Notes under the pieces: model-generated
The model's input: the letters and a program-made list of their open reading frames with translations, nothing else
The model's database searches: none
What the model was told of the DNA's origin: nothing
Part shown: positions 27,399 through 36,647 of the stretch, in pieces
Layout of the letters: the number at the start of each line of letters is the position of its first letter
Position numbering within the stretch: position 1 is the first letter of the stretch
Origin: Chthonomonadales bacterium
Lineage (GTDB): Bacteria; Armatimonadota; Chthonomonadetes; Chthonomonadales; CAJBBX01
Assembly: GCA_027459625.1 (NCBI GenBank)
Contig: DAIDHP010000037.1
Coordinates: forward strand, 1 to 40,634
Direction: 5' to 3'
DNA length: 40,634 nt
Translations under genes and position numbers: made by a program

Positions 27399-28868
27399 AT
27401 GTCCGAATCTGTTTCCAGACGCAAGTTTCTGCAAGACACACTCTCCCTGCTAGCCCTCAGCGCAGCACCGGTACAGGCTTTTGGCGCTTCTCCAAAGAGG
27501 CGTAAACCCTATGGCGCCAATGAGAAAGTGAGAATCGCCGTTTTAGGAGTTCATGGCAGGGGGCTGGATCACACCGCCGCATATTTGGCAATGCCCGACG
27601 TTGATGTGATCGCCATCTGCGACCCCGACACCGCCACTTGGGATCGCGCGGTGAAAATGGTGGAAAAATCGGGACGCCCCACCCCTAAGACCTATCAGGA
27701 TATCCGCAAGCTTCTCGAGGACAAGACACTTGACGCGGTCTCCATCGCCACCCCGAATCACTGGCACTCGCTCGCCGCCATCTGGGCGATGCAAGCAGGC
27801 AAGGATGTGTACGTGGAAAAGCCGGTGAGCCATAACGTGGCGGAAGGCTGGCGCATGGTGGAATGGACGCGACATACGAAACGAATTTGCCAGGCCGGAA
27901 CGCAATGCCGCTCCAGCAAGGGACTTCAGGAGGCGATGCAATGGCTTCATGAGGGGAACTTGGGCAAAATACACCTGGCAAGGGGGCTGTGTTACAAGCG
28001 ACGCGACTCCATAGGGTATGTGACCACTCCGCAGCCTCCTCCTCCCACGGTGGATTATGACATCTGGCTCGGCCCAGCTCCTTACAAGCCGGTTATGAGG
28101 AAAAGATTTCATTATGATTGGCACTGGTTTTGGGATTACGGCAATGGCGACCTAGGCAACCAGGGACCGCATGAGATGGACAAGGCTAGGTGGGCGTTGA
28201 ACAAAACCGAATTCCCCAAAACGGTGCTGGGATTGGGAGGTCGCTTCGGTTACAAGGATAACGGACAGACCCCCAACACCATGCTCGCATTGATGGATTA
28301 CGGGGATTGCAAGCTGATATTCGAGGTGCGAGGCTTGAAAACGGAGGAGTTCAAGGTTCGCAACATCCCGGCGGGGGCGTATATCGGCGATATCATCTAT
28401 GGCGAGAAGGGGGTGATGGTGAATAGCAATTACTCTTCCGCAACCGCATACGATTACGACGGAAACCTTCTGGCGAGCTTTAACGGAGGGGGCAATCACT
28501 TCCGAAACTTTATCGATGCGGTGCGCAGCCAGGATCCTTCCATTCTGAATGCGGAGATTGAAGTGGGTTATCTCTCCACATCGCTCAATCACCTGCCCAA
28601 CATATCCTATTTGCTTGGCAAACCCACACCCTTCCAGCCGATGACATCGGAGTTCAATTCGGACAAGGACGCTTTGGAAACTTTGAACGCCTTCTCCGAT
28701 CACTTGGCGGCGAACGGGATCAACCTTGAAGACAGCAAGTATTTTCTCGGGCCATCGCTCCGAATCGGACGAAACGCCGAGCGCATAGAGGGAAACAACC
28801 GGGTAAACAGCATGCTATCGGCATCCCACCGCTCACCGTTCTCGCTCCCCGCCACACCGAAAGCTTGA
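27399..28868 (+). CDS. Tat-exported Gfo/Idh/MocA-family oxidoreductase
   Basis: A 489-residue protein with a Tat signal (SRRKFLQDTLSLLALSAAP), a Rossmann fold (VRIAVLGVHGRGLDHTAAYL), the EKP motif in DVYVEKPVSHN and a substrate domain with YDWHWFWDYGNGDLGNQGPH. Cofactor-loaded oxidoreductases of this type are exported folded, which fits the Tat signal. Secreted family members include GH109-like glycosidases that use bound NAD for redox-assisted glycoside cleavage, and others of unknown role that are very common in polysaccharide-degrading environmental bacteria. The substrate is not identifiable. AGGAGG precedes the ATG. It lies between two exported hydrolase genes, so a role in the same extracellular process is likely. 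Confidence 0.85.
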   Translation: MSESVSRRKFLQDTLSLLALSAAPVQAFGASPKRRKPYGANEKVRIAVLGVHGRGLDHTAAYLAMPDVDVIAICDPDTATWDRAVKMVEKSGRPTPKTYQDIRKLLEDKTLDAVSIATPNHWHSLAAIWAMQAGKDVYVEKPVSHNVAEGWRMVEWTRHTKRICQAGTQCRSSKGLQEAMQWLHEGNLGKIHLARGLCYKRRDSIGYVTTPQPPPPTVDYDIWLGPAPYKPVMRKRFHYDWHWFWDYGNGDLGNQGPHEMDKARWALNKTEFPKTVLGLGGRFGYKDNGQTPNTMLALMDYGDCKLIFEVRGLKTEEFKVRNIPAGAYIGDIIYGEKGVMVNSNYSSATAYDYDGNLLASFNGGGNHFRNFIDAVRSQDPSILNAEIEVGYLSTSLNHLPNISYLLGKPTPFQPMTSEFNSDKDALETLNAFSDHLAANGINLEDSKYFLGPSLRIGRNAERIEGNNRVNSMLSASHRSPFSLPATPKA

Positions 28869-28900
28869 TAGATCGTAATACATAAAGAATGGGGGTGCAT

Positions 28901-31243
28901 ATGATTTTCAAGTCCGTTTTACTATTCATAGCGGCCACGCTTATATTGCAATACGCATCGGCGGATATTCCCAAACCCGGCACGGTGGCATCGATGGGGG
29001 TGAATATCCATTTCACGGATCCACGCCCCGGGGAGATGAAGGAGCTATCCGCCGCCGGATTCAAATGGATTCGGATGGATTTCAACTGGGCGGGCATCGA
29101 GAAATCCGCAGGTGTGTATGATTTCTCCGCTTACGATGTCTTGATGAGGGCGCTGAAGAGATATCGCATTCGCCCGATCTTCATTCTCGACTATGCCAAT
29201 CCGCTATACGACAATAATCAATCCCCTCATTCCCCGGAGGCGATCGCCGCTTTCGCGAAATGGGCGGCGGCTTCCGCCGTGCATTTCAAGGGCGATGGCG
29301 TTCTCTGGGAGATGTACAACGAGCCGAACGGGGGCTTTTGGCGTCCTCATCCCGATGTCAAGCAGTACGCCCGTCTGGCGCTCGCCACTGGAAAGGCTAT
29401 CAAGGCGGCCGACCCGAACGCCATGTATATCGGACCGGGGATGGCGGGGATGGATTTCCAGTTCGCAGGATATTGTTTTATGCAAGGGTTGTTAAAATAC
29501 TGGGACGCCGTATCCTGCCATCCCTATCGACAATCCAATCCCGAAACGGTCTCTCCGGATTATCTAACCCTCCGCAACCTAATCCATCGTTTCGCCCCCA
29601 AGGGCAAGCATATCCCCATCATCTCCAGCGAATGGGGGTACTCTTCCGTATGGGGAAACATGAACCCGGATAAGCAGGGAAGATATCTTCCGAGGGAGTT
29701 TCTCACCAACATTTCCAATGATATACCGGTCTCCATATATTATGATTGGCATGACGATGGTTTGTCACCTACGGACCCGGAGCATCATTTCGGCACGGTG
29801 CTCAACCCTTATCATGCCGGAGCGAATCGGATATACGATCCTAAGCCCGCTTACATTGCGGCGAAAACGCTCTCGACTCAATTGGATGGGTACGCATTCA
29901 GCAAAAGGCTGATCCAAAACGATTCGGATATTCAATGCATGCTCTTCACCAAAGGCAAATCCTGCAAGCTCGTAATCTGGACCACCGGCAAGGAGACAAC
30001 CCTTGCGCTGCCCGGTTCCTTCAAAGGGGTCAATCACCTTGGCGATCCCCTTGATTTGACCGAGGGCGCTGATGGCAAGACGATGGTTCAGGTCACCAAT
30101 GCACCGCACTACCTCACCCCCGCACGCCCGACGGACTGGCTCAAAGCCGCATCCGGATGGGAGAGGGCTCCACTGGATGTGATGAGCGCAAATGGAGATA
30201 TGACCCCGCTGACCCTCCGCTTTCGTAACGAACTGGGCAAGACCGTGAAGGTGAGAAACAACGGGGAATGGATAACCGTTCGACCCAATCGGACAGCGGA
30301 TCTTCGATACGATCTCAAGAATAACCGGGCGGTTGAGTTCACCACCGAGGTTCTTCCGCTGGAGGTGTCGGGAGTGGGAAGTTTCACTCAGCAAACATCC
30401 CTTGTTATCTCAAATCCGATTCAAGCCACATTGGAACCGGTGGGGTATCAAGGATTGATGGTGCAAGTGCAAAACCCGAGCGGCGGCGAGGAAACCCTGG
30501 AAGCCATGCTGAACGTCGACTCCGGATCGAATGTGGGAGTGGATCGTTTCCCCATCATTTTTGGGAAGGATGAGAAGAGTTTCACACGATTCTTCCCCTT
30601 TAACGAGCAATCCGACACCTACTCCGCCTCCGTAACCATGAAGGATACGGAGGGTCGGATTGTCGCGAAATTGCCCGATCAGCAGTTCAGCGCCTTAACC
30701 TCCCTCACGGAATTCTATGATGTGCCATCAATGCCGTCCGCATTGAATTTGCAGGTGTATCCTGACGGAGATCCGAAGATCGGCTCCACGCAGAAGCTTT
30801 CCGACGGAACGCCGGAGATGATAATCCCTGGACATCAATTCAAAACCGTCAAAATCACCTACACCATGGACACCGGCTGGAAATTCCTTCGCATCGGAAT
30901 CGCGGACGGAAAGCGGCTTTCCATACAGGGCAAACCGACCGCTTTCGGAATCTGGGTGAAGGGGGACGGACAGGGGTCACTCGCGAGATTGCGATTCACG
31001 GATTCGAGCGGACAGACCTTCCAACCCAGTGGCCCAACGATCGACTTTACGGGCTGGAGATATATGCAATTCCCCATGAATGGCAATGATTCCGGACACT
31101 GGGGGGGACCGAACGATGGAATCGTTCATTACCCCATCCACTGGGATTCGATCTTTCTGCTTGACGGGGGCGGAAAGGCGATGACGGGAGCGGTGGAGAT
31201 CGCAGCTCCCATGCTGATCTATTCCGGCAATGTGGAAAAGTAA
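28901..31243 (+). CDS. Secreted clan GH-A (GH5/GH39-like) glycoside hydrolase with accessory domains
   Basis: A 780-residue protein with a signal peptide (MIFKSVLLFIAATLILQYAS). The start at 28901 has a G-rich ribosome site; an ATG at 28889 would add four residues. Residues 30-340 form a GH-A barrel: AGFKWIRMDFNWAGIEKSAG, RPIFILDYANPLYD, WEMYNEPNG with acid/base E141 and PIISSEWGYS with nucleophile E244, with SIYYDWHDDG at the closing strand. Residues 340-420 carry a beta tail. The last 350 residues are beta-rich modules, ending in a CBM-like sandwich (FGIWVKGDGQGSLARLRFTD). The barrel resembles GH39 and related GH5 members; the substrate is undetermined. The previous gene ends 32 bases upstream, so they are probably cotranscribed. 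Confidence 0.78.
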   Translation: MIFKSVLLFIAATLILQYASADIPKPGTVASMGVNIHFTDPRPGEMKELSAAGFKWIRMDFNWAGIEKSAGVYDFSAYDVLMRALKRYRIRPIFILDYANPLYDNNQSPHSPEAIAAFAKWAAASAVHFKGDGVLWEMYNEPNGGFWRPHPDVKQYARLALATGKAIKAADPNAMYIGPGMAGMDFQFAGYCFMQGLLKYWDAVSCHPYRQSNPETVSPDYLTLRNLIHRFAPKGKHIPIISSEWGYSSVWGNMNPDKQGRYLPREFLTNISNDIPVSIYYDWHDDGLSPTDPEHHFGTVLNPYHAGANRIYDPKPAYIAAKTLSTQLDGYAFSKRLIQNDSDIQCMLFTKGKSCKLVIWTTGKETTLALPGSFKGVNHLGDPLDLTEGADGKTMVQVTNAPHYLTPARPTDWLKAASGWERAPLDVMSANGDMTPLTLRFRNELGKTVKVRNNGEWITVRPNRTADLRYDLKNNRAVEFTTEVLPLEVSGVGSFTQQTSLVISNPIQATLEPVGYQGLMVQVQNPSGGEETLEAMLNVDSGSNVGVDRFPIIFGKDEKSFTRFFPFNEQSDTYSASVTMKDTEGRIVAKLPDQQFSALTSLTEFYDVPSMPSALNLQVYPDGDPKIGSTQKLSDGTPEMIIPGHQFKTVKITYTMDTGWKFLRIGIADGKRLSIQGKPTAFGIWVKGDGQGSLARLRFTDSSGQTFQPSGPTIDFTGWRYMQFPMNGNDSGHWGGPNDGIVHYPIHWDSIFLLDGGGKAMTGAVEIAAPMLIYSGNVEK

Positions 31244-31337
31244 GAACAGATAGTCATGCGGAGAATCGAAAAAGCGCATGGGAAATTGTGGCATATTGCA
31301 AACTTGTGATGTGTTAAACTAAGGGCGGAGGATTAAA

Positions 31338-32096
31338 ATGGTACCGGAAAGTCATCCCAGCTATCCTCACCCAACCATCCAAGAGGCGATCTGCGAGATC
31401 ATCTTCGATCTGCCACAGGATAAGCCTTGGAATCCGTTATTGTTTGGTGAATACTTTAAAAGTGTCCAGGGTGATTACGCCTCATTTGAACCCGTTAATG
31501 TCCCAGGATTACAGCTTCAGTTTGGATTTGGCGTGCAAGATACGCCACCACCCCCTCCTTCGCAAATCGTTCGGTATCGACATGCGAAACATCCCGCGAT
31601 GATTCAGCAATCCGAGCGAAGCATTGCGGTGACACGCATGCCTGAATATCCTGGGTGGGAGACAATGCTCGAGGATATTGAGTATGCCTTCGAGCATTTA
31701 ATATCGGTAGTATGTCCTGAAAGAGTCGTAAGAATTGGATTAAGATATATCAACAGGATCGAAAGAAGTCATCCTGAAGAAAATCTATCCGCTTGGTTTT
31801 CCCCGAGCGATTACATTCCTGAGTATTTACTCCAATCCAAATCAGGCTTTTTCTCAATGACGCATACGAAAATGGATGACAACAACCGCTTAAATATAAT
31901 CATCGGTGAGCAATCCGGTCCTCAGCCTTCCGCACCGGCGTTTATCTTTGACATTGACAGACTATTGGAAAATGAGTTACCGCCGGAGATGGATAAATTG
32001 GTTGTTGAAATAAATCAGATGCATGACGATGTTTGGAATGTATTCAATAAGGTCAAAAATGATAAGTTGGTTAGACTGCTTAACGGAGAGATATGA
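31338..32096 (+). CDS. TIGR04255-family protein
   Basis: A 252-residue cytoplasmic protein behind GGAGG. The N-terminal pattern HPTIQEAICEIIFDLPQ and the central VVRIGLRYINRI segment match TIGR04255, a sporadically distributed family often met in accessory and defence-rich regions. The biochemical role is unknown. There is no signal peptide or membrane helix. The stop overlaps the start of the next gene (ATGATGA), and a third small gene follows, so the three form one transcription unit. Position just upstream of the restriction-like pair is suggestive of an accessory island, but the unit is separated from it by 146 bases. Confidence 0.75.
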   Translation: MVPESHPSYPHPTIQEAICEIIFDLPQDKPWNPLLFGEYFKSVQGDYASFEPVNVPGLQLQFGFGVQDTPPPPPSQIVRYRHAKHPAMIQQSERSIAVTRMPEYPGWETMLEDIEYAFEHLISVVCPERVVRIGLRYINRIERSHPEENLSAWFSPSDYIPEYLLQSKSGFFSMTHTKMDDNNRLNIIIGEQSGPQPSAPAFIFDIDRLLENELPPEMDKLVVEINQMHDDVWNVFNKVKNDKLVRLLNGEI

Positions 32097-32620
32097 TGAC
32101 ATCTACTATCATGACTGAATGCGACAAGTACTACCCTGAAACAGGAATCCCTCCATCGAAGCGGAATGGAAATGTGAAGCAAAATGAAAAAAACACAGCT
32201 AATATGATTACTGCGTACCCGGAGAATTTCCCTTTAAATTGCGTAAAGCCTACACCGTTCATCGATGAAACAGATATCGAAGTATCTCGGCGGCAAAAAT
32301 TATTTCTCTATTTAACTACTATAATGGAAGAGGGGGATATTACTAAATCCACTGCAAATATCGCTTGGGATGCTTGGCGCAGACTTTATGATTTTATGGA
32401 AAAGCGACTCCCGGTTCCGGATGCCGGTCCCGGGCCGGATGGTCAACTCCTTTATGTTTGGGATAAGGGGATACACCATTTTGAAATGGAGATATTTCCG
32501 GATAATCATGCGGAATTTTTTTACCTTAATCGCGAAACGGATGGAACTTGGGAACTGGATTACATCATCGGTAATTCACTTAACGATGAAATAAAAAAAT
32601 GGCTCGGTCTTTGCGTATAG
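32093..32620 (+). CDS. Hypothetical protein paired with TIGR04255
   Basis: A 175-residue protein of unknown function. Its N-terminal 60 residues are polar and probably disordered. The C-terminal half, GPDGQLLYVWDKGIHHFEME followed by HAEFFYLNRETDGTWE and DYIIG, is compact and beta-rich and has the look of a conserved small domain that accompanies TIGR04255 genes. It starts inside the stop codon of the upstream gene and ends four bases before the next one. No enzyme motif is visible. A toxin-antitoxin-like or regulatory role is possible, with no direct support. Confidence 0.6.
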   Translation: MMTSTIMTECDKYYPETGIPPSKRNGNVKQNEKNTANMITAYPENFPLNCVKPTPFIDETDIEVSRRQKLFLYLTTIMEEGDITKSTANIAWDAWRRLYDFMEKRLPVPDAGPGPDGQLLYVWDKGIHHFEMEIFPDNHAEFFYLNRETDGTWELDYIIGNSLNDEIKKWLGLCV

Positions 32621-32624
32621 TCCC

Positions 32625-33114
32625 ATGAGTCATTTGCTTCATCCAGGAGAAACAGGGGAGCGGTTATCCAATGATGAATCGGTATATCGTCTTCTAAAGA
32701 GCCTGAAAGACGGAAAAGTGATTCCTGAACATTTCGCATTGAGTTCCAAGGATGAGGCAAGTCCTTTATGCGCCTTATCCGTTTGGGCGGAAAGCCTTAC
32801 AACCCCCTTGCAAGCTCTTGAGCTTATGACAGGGAACAAGCGCGAATACACTCACTACTGCAGCCTTCAGGTGCAACAAGTCAGATCGTTAACCATCTCC
32901 GAACTACCGCAACCGGCGCTGGATGTCGTTTGGGACCGCCTGTGCATTGAGGGAACATCGCAGGCTGATACTTCGCCCAGGTGCGAAGGGGCACGCGGGA
33001 ATTACCGGTCTTCGACGATCTTTAAACATTCCAAGAAGCAGCTACAAAACCTTGCGAACAAGGCTTGCGGATATGGCTAATCAAAATCTAGGAATGATGG
33101 TATCCACCTCATAA
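32625..33114 (+). pseudogene. Small hypothetical gene, probably frameshifted
   Basis: The frame opening at 32625 (MSHLLHPGETGERLSNDESV, then FALSSKDEASPLCALSVWAE) looks coherent up to about residue 107. The frame then reads a low-quality tail to 33080. In the next frame a coherent end appears from about 32945, RPGAKGHAGITGLRRSLNIP followed by SYKTLRTRLADMANQ, stopping at 33114. A one-base indel near 32945-32960 would join both into about 163 residues. The family is not recognised. It is the third gene of the TIGR04255 unit. The frameshift may be real decay or an assembly error. Confidence 0.5.
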
Positions 33115-33260
33115 TCTCCACCCCCTCCTCATATCGCTATTATTTCAGATATAATTTTCCTGTTATCCCGATTCTCCAAGAGTATGAAATTAGGACGGAT
33201 GCTTCTTGCATATCGATCTGGACCCTATCTCGATAAATCACTTCCTGAAGAGGAGCTTGC

Positions 33261-36200
33261 ATGCCGCGGATTTTCGACAACATTGATGAAAATCTTATGC
33301 CCGCTTTGAAAACGACCCTCGGTGTCTCCGAAAGAGCCGATTTCTGCGTGGGTTATTTCAACCTTAGGGGATGGAAAAGCCTTGACGAAGCCATCGAACG
33401 CTGGTCGGGGGAGGACAATTCCTGCTGCCGCCTGCTGGTGGGGATGCAGAAACTCCCCCAGGATGTGCTTCGGGAAGAGCTAAGCATGACACCCGCAGAC
33501 CACACGATGGATAATCTGTCCGCAGTCAAACTTAAAAAGCGACTTGCGGAGGAGTTTCGCGACCAGATATCCATGGGGATTCCAACAAACGAGGACGAGG
33601 CGGGGCTTCGCCGACTTGCAAAACAAATTCAAACCGGCAAGGTGAGAGTCAAACTCTTCCTGCGCTTCCCTCTGCATGCGAAGCTTTACCTGCTTTTCCG
33701 CGAGGACTATAACAATCCGGTCACCGGCTTTCTTGGCAGCAGCAACCTCACTCTGGCGGGATTGTCCGGGCAGGGCGAGTTGAACGTGGACGTGACGGAC
33801 CATGACGCCTGCATCAAACTGGCGAAATGGTTCGAGGATCGATGGAACGACCGTTGGTGCCTGGATATCTCCGAGGAGTTGGCTCGCATCATCGGGGAAA
33901 GTTGGGCGGGCGCGGAGATTCCCCCGTATCACATCTACCTGAAAATGGCGTATCACCTCTCCCAGGAAGCGCGCGAAGGTTTGACGGAGTTTAATATCCC
34001 GCGCGACTTCGGAGAGAAACTTTTTGACTTCCAGATCGCATCGGTGAAAATCGCCGCGCATCACCTGAATAAACGGGGAGGCGTGCTGGTGGCGGATGTC
34101 GTAGGCCTCGGTAAGACTTTGACCGCATGCGCAATCGCAAAAATCTTCCAGGATGATCACTTCCTTGAAACCCTCATCCTCTGCCCGAAAAACCTAGTCG
34201 GGATGTGGGAGGATCATGTGGCAAACTATCGTTTGTTCGCCAAAGTGCTCCCGATCAGCCGCGCCATCAATGAACTTCCCAATCTGCGCAGATACAGGGT
34301 GATGGTGATAGATGAAAGCCACAATTTACGCAATCGTGAGACTAAAACCTACCGCGCCATCAAGGATTACATCGATAAAAACGATAGTAAATGCATCCTG
34401 CTCACAGCGACACCCTACAACAAAACCTACCTGGACCTCTCCAGCCAGCTTCGGCTTTTTGTGCCGGATGATATGGACCTTGGAATCCGCCCCGAAAGGA
34501 AGATGCAGGAGCCGGGAGGCGAAGTGGAGTTTATCCGGCGTCACCAGTGCCCAGTCCGTTCCCTGGCTGCTTTTGAAAAAAGCGATTATACACAGGATTG
34601 GCAGGAGCTGATGCGCCTCTTCATGGTGCGCCGCACAAGGAGCTTTATCCAGAAAAATTACGCAAAGACAGACCCATCCTGCCAGCGTGCTTATCTCACC
34701 ATGGAAAATGGCGAAAAATCGTACTTCCCTGCACGCGAACCAAGGACGGTGAAATTCGTGGTGGACGAAAATAACCCGGAGGATCAGTATGCGAGGCTTT
34801 ATGCGCGATTTGTGGTGGACAAAGTGGCATCCCTGGAGCTGGCGCGATATGGACTGGGGAATTATCTCGTATCCACTCCACTTCCTCCGCCTAATCAGCA
34901 TGAGGAAAAGATCCTTAAAGATATTGGACGCGCAGGAAAACGTCTGATGGGTTTTTGCCGAACCAATCTCTTCAAACGGCTGGAAAGCGGTGGCGTAACA
35001 TTCCTGCAGTCAGTTCATCGCCATATTCTGCGTAATTATGTGTTCATACATGCGCTGGAAAACGGACAGCCAGTCCCCATAGGAACGCAGGACATGGAAG
35101 TGTTTGACACACGATCCAATGATGAGGAAGAGGATGCTCCCGTTGGATATATGGATGGAGAGGATAATGCTCCTCGCGAAATAGAGAGTGTGATCAGCTT
35201 CAGCCATACCGAGGACTGGTATCGCCATAGAGCGGCGGAAAAATACGCCGAATATGCAGGGGCGCATAAAAAGCGGTTCCAGTGGCTTCGCCCCGATCTC
35301 TTTGTTCCAAACTTAAAGGAAAGCCTGCGGACGGATGCCAGAACCCTGCTCTCCGTGCTGGAAAAGTGCGGGGAGTGGAACCCCCGGGAAGACGCCAAAC
35401 TTAACGCCCTGCAGGATTTGATAACAAAAAGACACCCCGGGGAGAAGATACTCATTTTTACGCAGTTCGCCGATACGGTGCGCTATCTTACAGCCGAATT
35501 GAAAAGAAGAGGCATACAATCCCTGGAGGGCGTGACGGGAGATTCCGATAACCCCACGGAATATGCATGCAGGTTCAGCCCGGTGAGCAATAACAAGCGC
35601 GATAGCATCTCCCCGGATGAGGAACTGAGAGTGCTGATAGCCACTGATGTGCTGAGCGAGGGGCAGAACCTTCAGGATTGCTCCATCATTGTCAACTATG
35701 ACCTGCCATGGGCGATTATCCGGCTGATTCAGCGGGCGGGGCGCGTAGACCGCATCGGGCAGAAGGCTGAACGGATTCTCTGCTGCTCTTTTGTGCCTGC
35801 GGAAGGGGTGGAGCGAATTATACGGCTGCGTGCAAAGGTTCGCAGACGGCTGCATGAAAACGCGGAGGTGGTGGGCACGGATGAAGCCTTTTTCGAGGAC
35901 GAAATGACGGATACACAGCTTCAGGATATCTTCACGGAAAAGTCCGGGCTTCTGGATGATGAGGAGGACGATGATGTCGACCTATCCTCTTACGCCTACC
36001 AGATCTGGAAAAACGCCATCGAGCAGGATCCCAAACTGAAAAGCATCATTCCGAATATGCCGAATGTCACCTTCTCCACAAAGGAATATCAGCCCGCCCT
36101 GCGATTTCCGGAAGGTGTGCTGGTATATATGCGCACCGCCGAGGGCAGCGATGCCCTTGCATGGATGAACACGGCGGGGAAGAGCGTGACCCAATCCCAG

Positions 36201-36647
36201 CTCGCCATCCTCAAGGCGACGGAGTGTGTTCCACACACTCCCGCCCTGCCCCGCGACGACAGGCATCACGCCCTCGTTGCGAATGGGGTGGAGCATCTCA
36301 TCGGAGAGGAGAAGTCCATCGGCGGGCAGCTTGGAAGACCCTCCGGGGCAAGATTTAAAACCTATGAACGGCTGAAGCGCTACGCCATAAACAACAAAAA
36401 CACCCTGTTCGATTCAGTGGAATTGAACAAAGCGATGGATGACATCTACCGCTATCCTCTGAGGCAAACAGCCACGGATACATTAAACCGTGTCATCAAG
36501 AGCGGTTTGGATGATGATGCGCTCGTGGATCTGGTTACGAATCTGTGGAAAGATAATAGGCTGTGCATGGTGCAGGAAGAGGCTGAATTACAGGAACCTC
36601 GATTGATCTGCTCCATGGGCTTGTTTTCGAAAGGATACGGGATTTAA
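33261..36647 (+). CDS. Helicase with N-terminal PLD nuclease-like domain (SNF2 family)
   Basis: A 1128-residue protein behind GAAGAGGAG. Residues 1-200 are phospholipase-D-like: FCVGYFNLRGW, then LHAKLYLLF (H139, K141) and FLGSSNLTLAGLSGQGELNV, the HxK...GSSN pattern of PLD nucleases. A SNF2/superfamily 2 helicase follows: ADVVGLGKT (Walker A, 278-286), VIDESHNLRN (DExH, 351-354), LLTATPYN, then KILIFTQFADTVRYL, IATDVLSEGQNLQDC and IQRAGRVDRIGQ (motif VI, about 823-833). The C-terminal 250 residues are unassigned. It may translocate on DNA and cleave through the PLD domain. The stop codon shares a base with the start of the methyltransferase gene, so the two are coupled. DISARM DrmD has a comparable helicase but, as I recall, no PLD part. 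Confidence 0.85.
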   Translation: MPRIFDNIDENLMPALKTTLGVSERADFCVGYFNLRGWKSLDEAIERWSGEDNSCCRLLVGMQKLPQDVLREELSMTPADHTMDNLSAVKLKKRLAEEFRDQISMGIPTNEDEAGLRRLAKQIQTGKVRVKLFLRFPLHAKLYLLFREDYNNPVTGFLGSSNLTLAGLSGQGELNVDVTDHDACIKLAKWFEDRWNDRWCLDISEELARIIGESWAGAEIPPYHIYLKMAYHLSQEAREGLTEFNIPRDFGEKLFDFQIASVKIAAHHLNKRGGVLVADVVGLGKTLTACAIAKIFQDDHFLETLILCPKNLVGMWEDHVANYRLFAKVLPISRAINELPNLRRYRVMVIDESHNLRNRETKTYRAIKDYIDKNDSKCILLTATPYNKTYLDLSSQLRLFVPDDMDLGIRPERKMQEPGGEVEFIRRHQCPVRSLAAFEKSDYTQDWQELMRLFMVRRTRSFIQKNYAKTDPSCQRAYLTMENGEKSYFPAREPRTVKFVVDENNPEDQYARLYARFVVDKVASLELARYGLGNYLVSTPLPPPNQHEEKILKDIGRAGKRLMGFCRTNLFKRLESGGVTFLQSVHRHILRNYVFIHALENGQPVPIGTQDMEVFDTRSNDEEEDAPVGYMDGEDNAPREIESVISFSHTEDWYRHRAAEKYAEYAGAHKKRFQWLRPDLFVPNLKESLRTDARTLLSVLEKCGEWNPREDAKLNALQDLITKRHPGEKILIFTQFADTVRYLTAELKRRGIQSLEGVTGDSDNPTEYACRFSPVSNNKRDSISPDEELRVLIATDVLSEGQNLQDCSIIVNYDLPWAIIRLIQRAGRVDRIGQKAERILCCSFVPAEGVERIIRLRAKVRRRLHENAEVVGTDEAFFEDEMTDTQLQDIFTEKSGLLDDEEDDDVDLSSYAYQIWKNAIEQDPKLKSIIPNMPNVTFSTKEYQPALRFPEGVLVYMRTAEGSDALAWMNTAGKSVTQSQLAILKATECVPHTPALPRDDRHHALVANGVEHLIGEEKSIGGQLGRPSGARFKTYERLKRYAINNKNTLFDSVELNKAMDDIYRYPLRQTATDTLNRVIKSGLDDDALVDLVTNLWKDNRLCMVQEEAELQEPRLICSMGLFSKGYGI

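Noticed and set aside
33184-33312. A short frame starting MKLGRMLLAYRSGP upstream of the helicase gene, similar to the first residues of XRE-type helix-turn-helix regulators.
   Set aside because: It loses all similarity after about 12 residues, overlaps the helicase start in another frame, and has no clear helix-turn-helix. Chance or a tiny remnant.
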